Shown here: piece after piece, positions 1 through 7,800 of the stretch | Position numbering within the stretch: the stretch's first letter is position 1 | Layout of the letters: every line of letters starts with the position of its first letter | Notes under the pieces: generated by a model | What the model was told of the DNA's origin: nothing | Seen by the model: only the letters and a program-made list of their open reading frames with translations | The model's database searches: none | Made by a program: the position numbers and the translations under genes | Source of the DNA: Verrucomicrobiota bacterium | GTDB lineage: Bacteria > Verrucomicrobiota > Verrucomicrobiia > Verrucomicrobiales > DEV007 | Direction of reading: 5' to 3' | Assembly (NCBI GenBank): GCA_027618625.1 | Contig: JAQCER010000033.1 | Span: forward strand, 1-11,975 | DNA: 11,975 bases

Positions 1-5
1 TGGGA

Positions 6-305
6 ATGGCCGTGCACGCCATCAAGCGTCTGTTGATTTTCCGCTGTGGCCATTGCTCCACAGATCTGGAAAAACTCTTCGGCATGCAGCTTTCGACTCC
101 AGCCAGTCACAATGTTGCGTTTGATGAAGAACTGCTCGAATCCCTGCAGGTAGAACAGGAAATTCTGATGGACAATAACGGATTCATCAACCGCATGGCT
201 TCAATTCGCTGGAAGATCCAAAAAGAGGATTTTCAATTCCAACTGAAGTCGACAGCAAACCGTCCGGCCTGCCGCGCCTGCCAGAAACTGAAAAAAGCCG
301 GCTGA
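6..305 (+). CDS. Small protein with two CxxC pairs, possibly 5'-truncated by window edge
   Basis: I do not recognise this protein and assign no function. The frame ends in TGA at 303-305 and stays open to the left edge of the window. The ATG at 6 may therefore be internal, and the gene could begin outside; no ribosome binding site can be judged. Read from 6 it is 99 residues. Two cysteine pairs stand out: C14-x-x-C17 (in RCGHC) near the start and C89-x-x-C92 (in ACRACQK) near the end. They are separated by a mostly charged, probably helical middle containing an acidic stretch (DEELLESLQVEQE). Two CxxC knuckles suggest one structural zinc site, as in zinc-ribbon or rubredoxin-like folds, but this is inference. 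No signal peptide or membrane segment is visible, so a cytoplasmic location is likely. It lies 72 bases upstream of the HEAT/propeller gene on the same strand, and no functional link is evident. Confidence 0.6.
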   Translation: MAVHAIKRLLIFRCGHCSTDLEKLFGMQLSTPASHNVAFDEELLESLQVEQEILMDNNGFINRMASIRWKIQKEDFQFQLKSTANRPACRACQKLKKAG

Positions 306-312
306 TCAGCTG

Positions 313-347
313 AAGGCCGCCGCAGGGGCCGAGTTTTTGGCCTTTTT
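313..347 (+). terminator. Weak possible intrinsic terminator after the CxxC protein
   Basis: AAGGCC at 313-318 is complementary to GGCCTT at 339-344, and a short T tract (343-347) follows at once. The loop is long (20 bases). A competing hairpin, GGCCT 339-343 with AGGCC 352-356, is also possible. A perfect 10-base palindrome, GCTGATCAGC, lies just before at 301-310 and overlaps the stop codon. The position between two plus-strand genes fits a terminator, but the stem is short and the T run is only five bases. Confidence 0.25.
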
Positions 348-377
348 CCTGAGGCCGACTGCTGGTAGGGTTGGGCT

Positions 378-2288
378 ATGTGTGTCGATTCCGTGCTTGG
401 TATCGTGAACCGATTGCCATTCCCGGGGAGACGGGTTTGGCAACGGTGCCACAAGGCTATTTTTGCGACACACGCTACACGCGTTCTGAGCGTTCTGATT
501 GTTTTGATCCTCGCGCTCGGCTCCGTGCCTGCGAGCGCCACGGAGCAGAGCCTTGCCGGCAGTTTCACCTATCTAAAGGAGCGCGGCGTGACGGTTTCCG
601 CCGACAGCAGTGCCGCCGAGCTTGCCGAAGCGATTCGCCCGCTGCTCATCGATGATGCGACACTCGCGCGCACTCTCCGATATATCGCGGATCTCCGGGC
701 GGATGATTTCGGCACGCGCGAAGCCGCCAGTCGCGAACTCGCGAAGCTCCACTTCCCCATCGATTCGCTGCTGGTCATTCCCAGTAGTTCTGTAAGCAGA
801 AGTCAGGACTTGACCTGGCGAGTGCAACAGATCCTCGCCGTCCGGCGGCCACTTGCGCTGGAAGATCAGTTGCACCACGCGCTGGCAGTCATCGCCGAGA
901 AACCCATCCCTGGAATGGTCGCGCAACTGCTGAGCACCGCCAGCGCTGTCGAACACGGAGACAGGCAATTGCTGGCGACGTTGGAAAATGCCCTGGTCGC
1001 ATCGGCATCCGTCGCGGACAAGGAGATCTTGCGTTCGCACCTTGCTCCGAAACATTCGGTGACGACGCAGAAACGGGCGACTGTAGCCCTGGCAAGCATC
1101 CTGTCAGGCACGGACGATGATGAATTAGAGCAACTGCTTGCCACAAATGATCCGGATCTGCAAATGGCAGCCGCAAAGGGAGCGGCACTTGCTGGAAACA
1201 GTATTGGCGTGCCGGTATTGGTGTCCTTGCTGGAGTCATCCAACACGGCTGTCCGATGCGAAGCAGCCGAGGTACTCTATGCATGCACCGGAAAGGACTT
1301 CGGATTCGCTGGCTACGACGACACACATCACCGTGCATCGAGCGTAAAACGCTGGAAACAGTGGCTGAACTCGAGCAAAGACGGCGAGCGCCTCGCTTCG
1401 GCAGTGCCACCTGTGCTTGCACCAACGGGGCGAGTCATCGTCGGCATTCAACTCAAGGAAGAACCGACATCTGACAGCGGCCGATCCCGCGGACAAAAGA
1501 ACGCGATCGAACGCTCGAACGTGATTGAGTTTGCGCCGTCCGGATCGATTCGCTGGCACATGCGCTCGACTGACCTGCGTGGCGGCACGGCTATCGCGTC
1601 GATTCCCATGCGCGAGGGAGCGCGCGCCATCGCCTTCGGCACCCCCGAGCAAGTGCCGCAACAGAGCATGTCGATCCGCTTCTTTGACAACTCTGGACTG
1701 GGGATCGGGTCGATGACGGGACTGGCAGGAATGCCCGCACTGGGATTGACCTCTGATGGCAATCTTATGATCGCTGCGGCGAACGAGGTCGTCGAAGTGG
1801 GAAGTGCGGGCAACCTGGTGAGCCGGACTGCATTTTCGAATTTTGCCGATACCATTGATCACTTTTCAATGATCCTGGCTGATCGGGTGATGGTTGTTTC
1901 TGCGACGTCCGGCACCGTGCGCGAATACTCTCGTGATGGGAAATTGCTGTTCGAGAGGAACCAACTGTCCAAGCCGGTCTACGCAAGGCGCCATGGGGAC
2001 GGCAGCCTGCTGGTCGCGCAGCACGCGCAGGATGCCCCCGCGATTGCAAGTTATGATGCCACCGGGCAGTTGCAGTGGACGTTTTCGCCTTCGAATGAAA
2101 TGGGAAAAATGAATGCGGTCGCGGCACTTTCCAATGGCAATGCCCTGTTCGGCTCATCGATGGGACTGTATGAGATCGGTCACTCTGGCAGCATTGGCAG
2201 CATTGGCAGCATTGGCAGCATTGGCGGCATTGGCGGCATTGTCCGCACCTGGATCAACGGCAACGTGGACTTTATCTATGCGGACTAA
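378..2288 (+). CDS. Exported HEAT-repeat and beta-propeller protein
   Basis: This is a 636-residue protein with three visible parts. Residues 1-54 look like a signal peptide or anchor: a long basic n-region, a hydrophobic core at about 37-48 (LSVLIVLILALG) and a possible cleavage after ASA at 52-54. Residues about 100-316 are helical repeats. They begin with the DDFGTREAASRELAKL motif, typical of HEAT/PBS-lyase-like repeats in PVC bacteria, and include clear HEAT-type repeats at about 230-305. Residues about 345-630 look like a WD/PQQ-type beta-propeller: repeated blades such as NVIEFAPSGSIRW, GTVREYSRDGKLLF and ASYDATGQLQWTF fit the pattern of a strand followed by a turn with D/S-x-x-G. No catalytic motif is visible, so a periplasmic or surface scaffold role is inferred. 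The last blade contains six GSI/GGI repeats. ATG 378 is the only ATG ahead of the hydrophobic core in this frame; its ribosome binding site is weak. The stop overlaps the next gene's start by 11 bases, which suggests an operon. Confidence 0.88.
   Translation: MCVDSVLGIVNRLPFPGRRVWQRCHKAIFATHATRVLSVLIVLILALGSVPASATEQSLAGSFTYLKERGVTVSADSSAAELAEAIRPLLIDDATLARTLRYIADLRADDFGTREAASRELAKLHFPIDSLLVIPSSSVSRSQDLTWRVQQILAVRRPLALEDQLHHALAVIAEKPIPGMVAQLLSTASAVEHGDRQLLATLENALVASASVADKEILRSHLAPKHSVTTQKRATVALASILSGTDDDELEQLLATNDPDLQMAAAKGAALAGNSIGVPVLVSLLESSNTAVRCEAAEVLYACTGKDFGFAGYDDTHHRASSVKRWKQWLNSSKDGERLASAVPPVLAPTGRVIVGIQLKEEPTSDSGRSRGQKNAIERSNVIEFAPSGSIRWHMRSTDLRGGTAIASIPMREGARAIAFGTPEQVPQQSMSIRFFDNSGLGIGSMTGLAGMPALGLTSDGNLMIAAANEVVEVGSAGNLVSRTAFSNFADTIDHFSMILADRVMVVSATSGTVREYSRDGKLLFERNQLSKPVYARRHGDGSLLVAQHAQDAPAIASYDATGQLQWTFSPSNEMGKMNAVAALSNGNALFGSSMGLYEIGHSGSIGSIGSIGSIGGIGGIVRTWINGNVDFIYAD
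2187..2240 (+). repeat. Six 9-bp tandem repeats coding GSI/GGI
   Basis: Six head-to-tail 9-base units run without interruption: four GGCAGCATT followed by two GGCGGCATT. They encode Gly-Ser-Ile four times, then Gly-Gly-Ile twice (residues 604-621 of the HEAT/propeller protein). The unit is a multiple of three, so copy-number change would keep the frame. The near-identity of the units points to recent expansion by slippage. They lie about 40 bases before the start of the downstream overlapping gene. Confidence 0.95.
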
Positions 2289-2484
2289 ACTGATCATCTC
2301 TCCGTTCATCGCAAGCGTGCTCCTCATGTTGCCGTCGACCGTGCCCGGTGGGGAGACTGCGAATGCTGGCGAGCTATGGGAAGTAAGCGTCCGTTCCCTG
2401 GTAGAGTTCCTGCCCCGGTCATCGAAGAGAACAACAACAACGACGACAACGCAGCCAATGCCAAAGAGGCGGATGGATCGGTAA
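2278..2484 (+). pseudogene. Signal-peptide 5' fragment of frameshifted exported protein
   Basis: ATG 2278 opens a 68-residue frame that ends in TAA at 2482-2484. Its first 30 residues are a textbook Sec signal peptide: basic MRTK, hydrophobic LIISPFIASVLLMLP, and a cleavage site after A-N-A, giving a mature start GELWEV. After about residue 46 the frame becomes implausible (a run of seven Thr, then a basic tail). The +1 frame fragment and the 2376-3887 body are best read as two halves of one gene. Third-position GC is high in this frame up to about 2415. In the body frame it is high only after about 2420. One extra C in the CCCC run at 2413-2416 would join them into a 536-residue secreted protein reading ...VEFLPPVIEENNNN... 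The start overlaps the upstream stop codon by 11 bases, consistent with translational coupling. I infer a frameshift or sequencing error rather than a separate small gene. Confidence 0.75.
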
Positions 2485-3887
2485 TGATCACGGAACGCAC
2501 CCTGCAGGCATCGCTTGTGGGGCATCTCCTGTCGATCACTGATGGGAAGATCCAATTCCAACCCGTGCTGGGAAACGGTGCGGCACCCGTCTCTTATTCA
2601 CAGGACACGATCCAGTCACTGCGAAGAATACACCACCCCGAAGCCGATGCGGACACTCCGAAACCTGCATCCTCTGAAAAACGCACAGACTCCGACAAAC
2701 GGCTTGTTACCTTCCGTTCAGGAAGCTCAATTCCGGGTCGACTGCTTCGGGTATCGACAGCTGGACTGGTGCTGGCATTCGGCGAATCCAATGAGCTTAC
2801 CATTCCGCTTAAGGAAATCCTGAGCATCAATCCGCTGCAATCCGACGGAAAGCGTCTGGAGGCGCTGCCCTCAGCGGACGGTCGCCACGTCGCGCGATTG
2901 ACCACCGGTGAAGTCATCACCGGCAACATCGCCCCGGTAACCACTGACCGCGACCGATTGACCATCTCCAGCCCAATTCTCTCGGGCGAGTTCCCACTCA
3001 AGCTGATCGAATCCATGCTCTTCCCAACCGATTCGGATCCGAATGCAGCCCGAGTCGAAAACGGTTCGACCGAGACACGGGGACGGGAGATCTTGATCCA
3101 TTTTTCATCGGGTGCCTCGCTGGCATCGCCAACGATTCGACTCATGGAAGGAATGGTAGAGTTGGAGATCTGGGAAGGCACGCCATTCCGTACATCGTTA
3201 AGTTCGGTCGAGAGCATTACGTTTATCGACAGCGGGACTCGTCCCAATGGCCCGATCTTCCTTTGGGGACAACACTCCGACAAAGCGGATGAGTTCGAAA
3301 AACTGAAAACAACCCTGAAGGGCGCCAATCTCTCGCGCGAATTGATCATCATGGACGGCGAGAAGGGAATCGGTGACGACTTCAGTGCTGCACTGCGCCG
3401 CAGCTCGGCATTCGTCTGGGCGGAGTGGGAGAAGCTGGACATGGCGGCGTTCGAGAGTTCGATCGCCGGTGGAGCCGACCAGCCAGTTGGTGAACAACTT
3501 CAAACCTACGTTCAAAATGGTGGCATAGCGGTTTTCCTCGGCCTGTCAGGGACAACGGCAGAGCAATTCGCGCGACTTGGTCTAGGCCGTATCGAATCCA
3601 GTGGATCCATCGGCGATGGTTCACCCCTGGAGTTGATCGGCGTCGGCGAACTGCTTGCGCCGTTCACAGATGGCAATATCAAGGCCGCGAATTCCACGAT
3701 GATGTACAAGGTTCCCGAAGGCGGGCCTTGGAATCCGCTCCTGGCCAAGCCAGGCAGCCACGAAACCGCAGCCATCGCCGGACGTCCCATCGGATCCGGT
3801 TGGGTTTTCCTGATGGGGATGGACTTCTATGAGACAAACGAGAACGTCGCCAGGATTCTTACCGAGCTCCTGCGGTTCCGTCGGTAG
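2376..3887 (+). CDS. Beta-module protein with C-terminal GATase1-like domain (body of frameshifted gene)
   Basis: Read from ATG 2376 this is 503 residues, but that ATG is probably not the true start because it lies inside the signal-peptide frame of 2278-2484. Residues 16-35 are an acidic Asn/Asp-rich linker. Four similar beta-rich modules follow at about 37-86, 108-152, 160-206 and 227-275. Each has the pattern 'V/L-x-F/L-x-S/T-G-x-x-I-x-G ... L-x-I/L ... I-x-S-I/M-x-F', for example LVTFRSGSSIPGRLL and HVARLTTGEVITGNI. Residues about 284-503 resemble a class I glutamine-amidotransferase-like (ThuA/flavodoxin-type) fold, with strand-turn signatures LQTYVQNGGIAVFLG (385-399) and GRPIGSGWVFLMGMDF (459-474). 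I see no Cys-His-Glu triad: the usual nucleophile-elbow Cys is absent, so it is probably a non-catalytic binding domain. It is likely periplasmic if the signal peptide is joined on. It sits directly behind the HEAT/propeller gene and ends 2 bases from the convergent amidohydrolase. Confidence 0.85.
   Translation: MGSKRPFPGRVPAPVIEENNNNDDNAANAKEADGSVMITERTLQASLVGHLLSITDGKIQFQPVLGNGAAPVSYSQDTIQSLRRIHHPEADADTPKPASSEKRTDSDKRLVTFRSGSSIPGRLLRVSTAGLVLAFGESNELTIPLKEILSINPLQSDGKRLEALPSADGRHVARLTTGEVITGNIAPVTTDRDRLTISSPILSGEFPLKLIESMLFPTDSDPNAARVENGSTETRGREILIHFSSGASLASPTIRLMEGMVELEIWEGTPFRTSLSSVESITFIDSGTRPNGPIFLWGQHSDKADEFEKLKTTLKGANLSRELIIMDGEKGIGDDFSAALRRSSAFVWAEWEKLDMAAFESSIAGGADQPVGEQLQTYVQNGGIAVFLGLSGTTAEQFARLGLGRIESSGSIGDGSPLELIGVGELLAPFTDGNIKAANSTMMYKVPEGGPWNPLLAKPGSHETAAIAGRPIGSGWVFLMGMDFYETNENVARILTELLRFRR
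2430..2450 (+). repeat. Short AAC/GAC codon repeat (Asn/Asp linker)
   Basis: Seven consecutive codons AAC x4, GAC x2, AAC encode NNNNDDN in the body frame. This forms a flexible acidic linker between the signal peptide and the first beta module. The repeat begins 13 bases after the suspected frameshift. Being trinucleotide, it cannot itself shift the frame by one base. Confidence 0.8.
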
Positions 3888-3889
3888 TT

Positions 3890-4729
3890 TCAGGTGAGAT
3901 CATACACCCGAGTCGCATTCGCTACATAAAAATTGGCGCGCTCGCTTACCGTGAGACCAACCGTCAGCGCATCAACCGCATCTACCCAGGATCGATAGGC
4001 GGCACGACTGAGGCACACCGGCCAGTCTGAACCAAACATCAGCCTCCTCGCTCCGAAGGCCTCCAGTGCCGCATCGAAGTAGGGCACTAACATGGCAACA
4101 TTCCACTCTGGATCGCGCACCTCCGTGACGACCCCGGAAAACTTGCAACCTACCACGTTATCCCGGCTCCCCAGTTCTTTGAGATCGCGCGCCCAGTCCT
4201 CTGCGAATGCGCCAGCACAAATCTCCGGCTTTGCGATGTGATCCACAATGAACTTCTGATGCGGGTGTCGATCCACGAACCGCAACACGGCACCGAGCTG
4301 AGCTTCGTAGAGAAGCAGATCAAAAGGCAACGAACGTCGCGACAGAAATCGGATTCCCCTATCGAAATCGTCATTGTCAAAGAAGTCCGAATCCGGTGCA
4401 CCCTGGCAGATTTCACGCACGCCCTTGAACAAAGGATGACTCTTCCAGCCGTCTAAAATTTCGCCTACACCGGGATCCTTGAGCGGAGCCCAGCCCACTA
4501 CACCCTTCACCAGATCACACTTGCTGCCTTGATCCAAAAGTGCCTCAGTCTCGGCAAGCGTCGTCCTGGCTTGAACGGAAACCGCCCCCACTACATCGCA
4601 TCCTTCTACGGCTTCGATCAGATCGCCGCATCCGAAATCACGCCGCAATGCAGCAAGCGAATCGTCGATCCACGGGTATTCGACCAGATCATAGTTCCAA
4701 AAATGGTGGTGGGCATCAATCTTGTTCAT
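3890..4729 (-). CDS. Amidohydrolase family 2, L-fuconolactonase-like sugar lactone hydrolase
   Basis: This is a 279-residue TIM-barrel metal-dependent hydrolase of the amidohydrolase-2/COG3618 type. Members hydrolyse sugar lactones or related dicarboxylic lactones, and L-fucono-1,5-lactonase is the best known. Visible family motifs, numbered from the ATG at 4729, are:
- the metal-binding DAHHHFW at 5-11;
- GVREICQ at 103-109;
- SLPFDLLLYEAQL at about 133-145;
- VDHIAKP at 162-168;
- CKFSGVVTEV at 185-194;
- MFGSDWPVC at 241-249, with a likely catalytic Asp245;
- a terminal ANATRVYDL.
The length is normal for the family. I chose ATG 4729 over GTG 4750, which would add VGDVRR ahead of the canonical MNKIDAHHHFW; neither has a good ribosome binding site. 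There is no signal peptide, so it is cytoplasmic. No sugar dehydrogenase, transporter or dehydratase is adjacent, so the exact substrate is unknown. It is divergent from the giant gene and convergent with the beta-module gene. Confidence 0.93.
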   Translation of the reverse strand: MNKIDAHHHFWNYDLVEYPWIDDSLAALRRDFGCGDLIEAVEGCDVVGAVSVQARTTLAETEALLDQGSKCDLVKGVVGWAPLKDPGVGEILDGWKSHPLFKGVREICQGAPDSDFFDNDDFDRGIRFLSRRSLPFDLLLYEAQLGAVLRFVDRHPHQKFIVDHIAKPEICAGAFAEDWARDLKELGSRDNVVGCKFSGVVTEVRDPEWNVAMLVPYFDAALEAFGARRLMFGSDWPVCLSRAAYRSWVDAVDALTVGLTVSERANFYVANATRVYDLT

Positions 4730-4824
4730 TCTGCGAACATCACCGACCACCCGACGTTATGAAAGCAGAATCCCCTCAGCCGATCATCTTCCATCTTAAA
4801 AGCAGATGAAAACGTAGAGGATAC

Positions 4825-4856
4825 GGGAAAGTGAAACGGTGAAACGTTTGCTTCCC
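4825..4856. promoter_or_regulatory. Palindromic element in divergent intergenic region, possible operator
   Basis: The 166-base region 4730-4895 separates the minus-strand lactonase-like gene from the plus-strand giant gene and must hold at least the promoter of the former. Inside it, GTGAAACG is repeated in tandem (4831-4838 and 4839-4846). The second copy runs into the perfect palindrome AAACGTTT (4842-4849). Around these lies a larger dyad: GGGAA 4825-4829 with TTCCC 4852-4856, and AAACG 4834-4838 with CGTTT 4845-4849. The sequence TGAAACGTTTGC (4840-4851), with its central CG, resembles operators of LacI-family regulators. Alternatively it is a hairpin in the 5' leader of the giant gene's mRNA, 39 bases before its start. 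I could not place convincing -35/-10 boxes on either strand. Confidence 0.4.
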
Positions 4857-4895
4857 ATCTCTCGGATCCCAATTCATGCTACATGGACCTGACGA

Positions 4896-7800
4896 ATGAT
4901 CCCCAGCCACACATCACCCGCATTACCTACAGCCCGTAGTTCGCCACGATGGGTGGCTGGTACAGTAGCAGTGTTCGTGGCCATCGTTTCGACTTTCACT
5001 CCTGCGTTCGCGGACATCGTGATCAGCGAATTGATGTATCACCCCACCGGGACGCCCGAACCCCTTGGAGAGGAGTTCATCGAACTCACGAACATCAGCG
5101 ACGAGGCGGTCGACATCTCGGGCTGGAAGATCAACCGCGGGATCAACTTTACCATTCCGAATTCGACCGTAGTCCCCGCCGGCGGCTATCTCGTACTCGC
5201 CGCGAACCGCGCGGCGTTGCTGGCGCGCACACCAGGTGCGCTGAACATTGTCGAAGGCGGATGGAACGGACGTCTGAGCAATTCTGGCGAAAATGTTAGA
5301 CTGGTCAACGTGGCCGATGAAACCATCGATCAAGTGGATTACACCAGCGAGGGCGACTGGGCTGCACGCCGCATCGGCCCTGCACTCTCCGGCACTCGCG
5401 GCTGGATCTGGAGTGCTCCGCATGATGGCGCTGGCATGAGCCTGGAACTCATCGATCTTCGAAGTCGCAATGACCGAGGCCAGAACTGGGGCAGCAGCGC
5501 GATCCCCGGAGGCTCCCCTGGAATGGTAAACTCCATTGCCAATGACAACATTGCCCCGCTGATATCGAGGGTTCGCCACTTTCCTGCGGCCCCATCGACG
5601 TCCGAATCGGTGACGATTCAGGCCACAGTGACCGATCGTCTCTCTCCACAGGTGGCAGTTTCGCTCCGCTACCGGGTTTCCGTCCTGGGAGTTCCCGCCT
5701 CACGTCGCTTCGAAACAGCACCCATGTTCGACGACGGCGCCCACAACGATGGCAACACTGGCGACGGCCAATTTGCCGCCCTCCTTCCTCCGTTTGCCGA
5801 TGGATCGGTGATCGAGTTTTACGTCGAAGCCAGCGACGGGGCATCGACCAGATCGTGGCCCGCCGCCTCAGACGACGCTGGCCAGCAGGCTGCCAACGCC
5901 CTCTATCAGGTGCGGACTTCCAGCCAACGCGACAGCCCGCACGATGCCGTTTACTTGATCATGACTCCGGACGAGGATCAGAAATTCCGGAACATCAGCC
6001 GATCCAGCAATGCCTTGATGAACGCATCAGTAGTCTGGACGCGAGCGAGCGGGGAATCCGAAGTACGCTACCAATGCGGCGTGAGAGTGCGCGGCAACAG
6101 CAGCCGCAGCAGTAATCCCCATCCTATCCGGTTGACAATCCCCGAGGACGATCCGCTCGATGGAAGGACCGAGTTCAATATCAACTCGAACACGCCCTAC
6201 CTGCAAGTGCTGGGGATGCACCTCTTCTCTCAAGCTGGGTTGCCCGCGCCGGATGCGCGCCCCGTGCAACTGTTCTACAACGGTCAAAATCGGGCCGGGC
6301 GCAGCTCGCCAATGTTCGGCCACTACGCGCTTCTGGAGCCACTGGATGACGAATTCCTTCGCCGTGAACTCCCTGACAGTAACGGCAACCTCTACAAGAA
6401 ACGCAGCGCGAATCCCAGCCGAGATCAGAAGCGCTGGGGCGTGCATTTTGATTCAACCGTGGTCTACGAAACTCAGAACTGGTATCGCACCGATCAGTGG
6501 GAGAAGCAGACGAACGTCACGGAGGATGACTGGTCGGACCTTCAGCGCTTCGTCGAAGTCATGCACGCTGCACCAGACGAAACCTTTCTCAGTGAGGCGG
6601 ATGAAGTCGTGAACCGCAAACAATGGCTGCGCTGGTTCGCGCTCATGACAATCTTCAACAATCGCGAGACCAATCTCAGCAACGGCATCGACGATGACTA
6701 CAGCATGTATCGCGGAATCGATGACCCGCGCTTCATCCTGCTGCCGCACGACCTTGACAGCATATTCAGTGCAGGCGCGGGCGCTGCGGAAACGATTTTC
6801 CCAATGATCGAAAGGGTCGATGGCGTGGCGGGCGCTGATGAAATTCCTCAGCTGATCCGCTACATGCGTGCTCCGGAGATCGAACGGCAGTATTTCGCAG
6901 AACTGGATGACCTGCTGCACACCGTGCTGGCACCCGAACGATTTGAGGAAACCGTCAACCCGCTCCTTGGTACATGGTTGAATGCCGGCACGATCACCAG
7001 CATCAGCCGCGCACTGACCAGCCGACGCGACTTCATTCTAAACGCAATCGCCCCGAAGCCTGCAACCATCGACGTGCCTGGCGAACGCACCGGAGACCTT
7101 ACTCCCATCGCTGCTGCATCAACGGCTCTCACCGGAACGCTCGACTCTAACATCCATGCAAAAGTGACCATTGCCGGCATCGATGCGACACTCGACATTG
7201 CCAACGACCGCTGGAACATCGACGCTATCCCTTTATTTCCAGGAATTAACCGCGTGCCGATCGTGGCTTACGCAGCAGACGGCAGCGAAACCGATTCCGA
7301 CTTTATCGACATCTGGCGCACGGATGCAACGGGCACGATTCTTCAAGAGACGATCGCTGCGGACATGACGTTAATGCCGCAGGATGGCCCTTATCTTGTG
7401 CTGGGAACGGTGACTGTAACGCCAGGCGCAACCCTGACAATAGCACCAGGAACGAGTCTTTTCTTCGGCACAGGTTCACGGCTCACCATCGCCGGAATAC
7501 TCAAAGCCGTGGGCACGCCTAATCAGCGCATCCGCTTTACCACTGTCCCTGGTGTCGAAGAGGTCGAGGACATTCGCCCGGATTTGCCATTCGGCCCGCC
7601 ACGCTGGGCTGGCATTCGTTTCGAAAGAACCGTTTCGCCAGAGAACGTCATCCGGCACGCCGATATCGAGTTCGCGCAGGATCCGGAAGGAGCCGTGCAC
7701 CTTGAACAGGCCGAAGCAATCATCGATGATTGCACGTTCCGAGGTAGTCGCCTGCGCTACATTCATGCCGTCTCATCCAGCGCGATCATTTCAAACTGCA

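Noticed and set aside
301..310. Perfect palindrome GCTGATCAGC as an attachment or operator site
   Set aside because: It is a single 10-base palindrome overlapping a stop codon with no repeat partner. Chance is the simplest explanation.
2113..2484. Plus-strand frame of 123 codons containing a Leu-Ala-Ala repeat before the signal peptide
   Set aside because: Its first half is the out-of-frame reading of the GSI tandem repeat. Only the part from ATG 2278 has signal-peptide character, so the real start is 2278.
2594..3442. Minus-strand open frame of 282 codons opposite the beta-module gene
   Set aside because: It is Ser/Arg-rich with no domain pattern and lies fully antisense to a frame with clear repeats and a GATase-like domain. 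It is a shadow of GC-rich codon usage.
4846..4882. Possible sigma-70 promoter for the giant gene (TTGCTT with CATGCT)
   Set aside because: The spacing is about 20 bases and the -10 match is poor, so I do not call it.
4923..5579. Minus-strand open frame of 218 codons over the start of the giant gene
   Set aside because: The plus-strand frame here encodes a signal peptide and a clear lamin-tail domain. The antisense frame is low-complexity Arg/Ala-rich.
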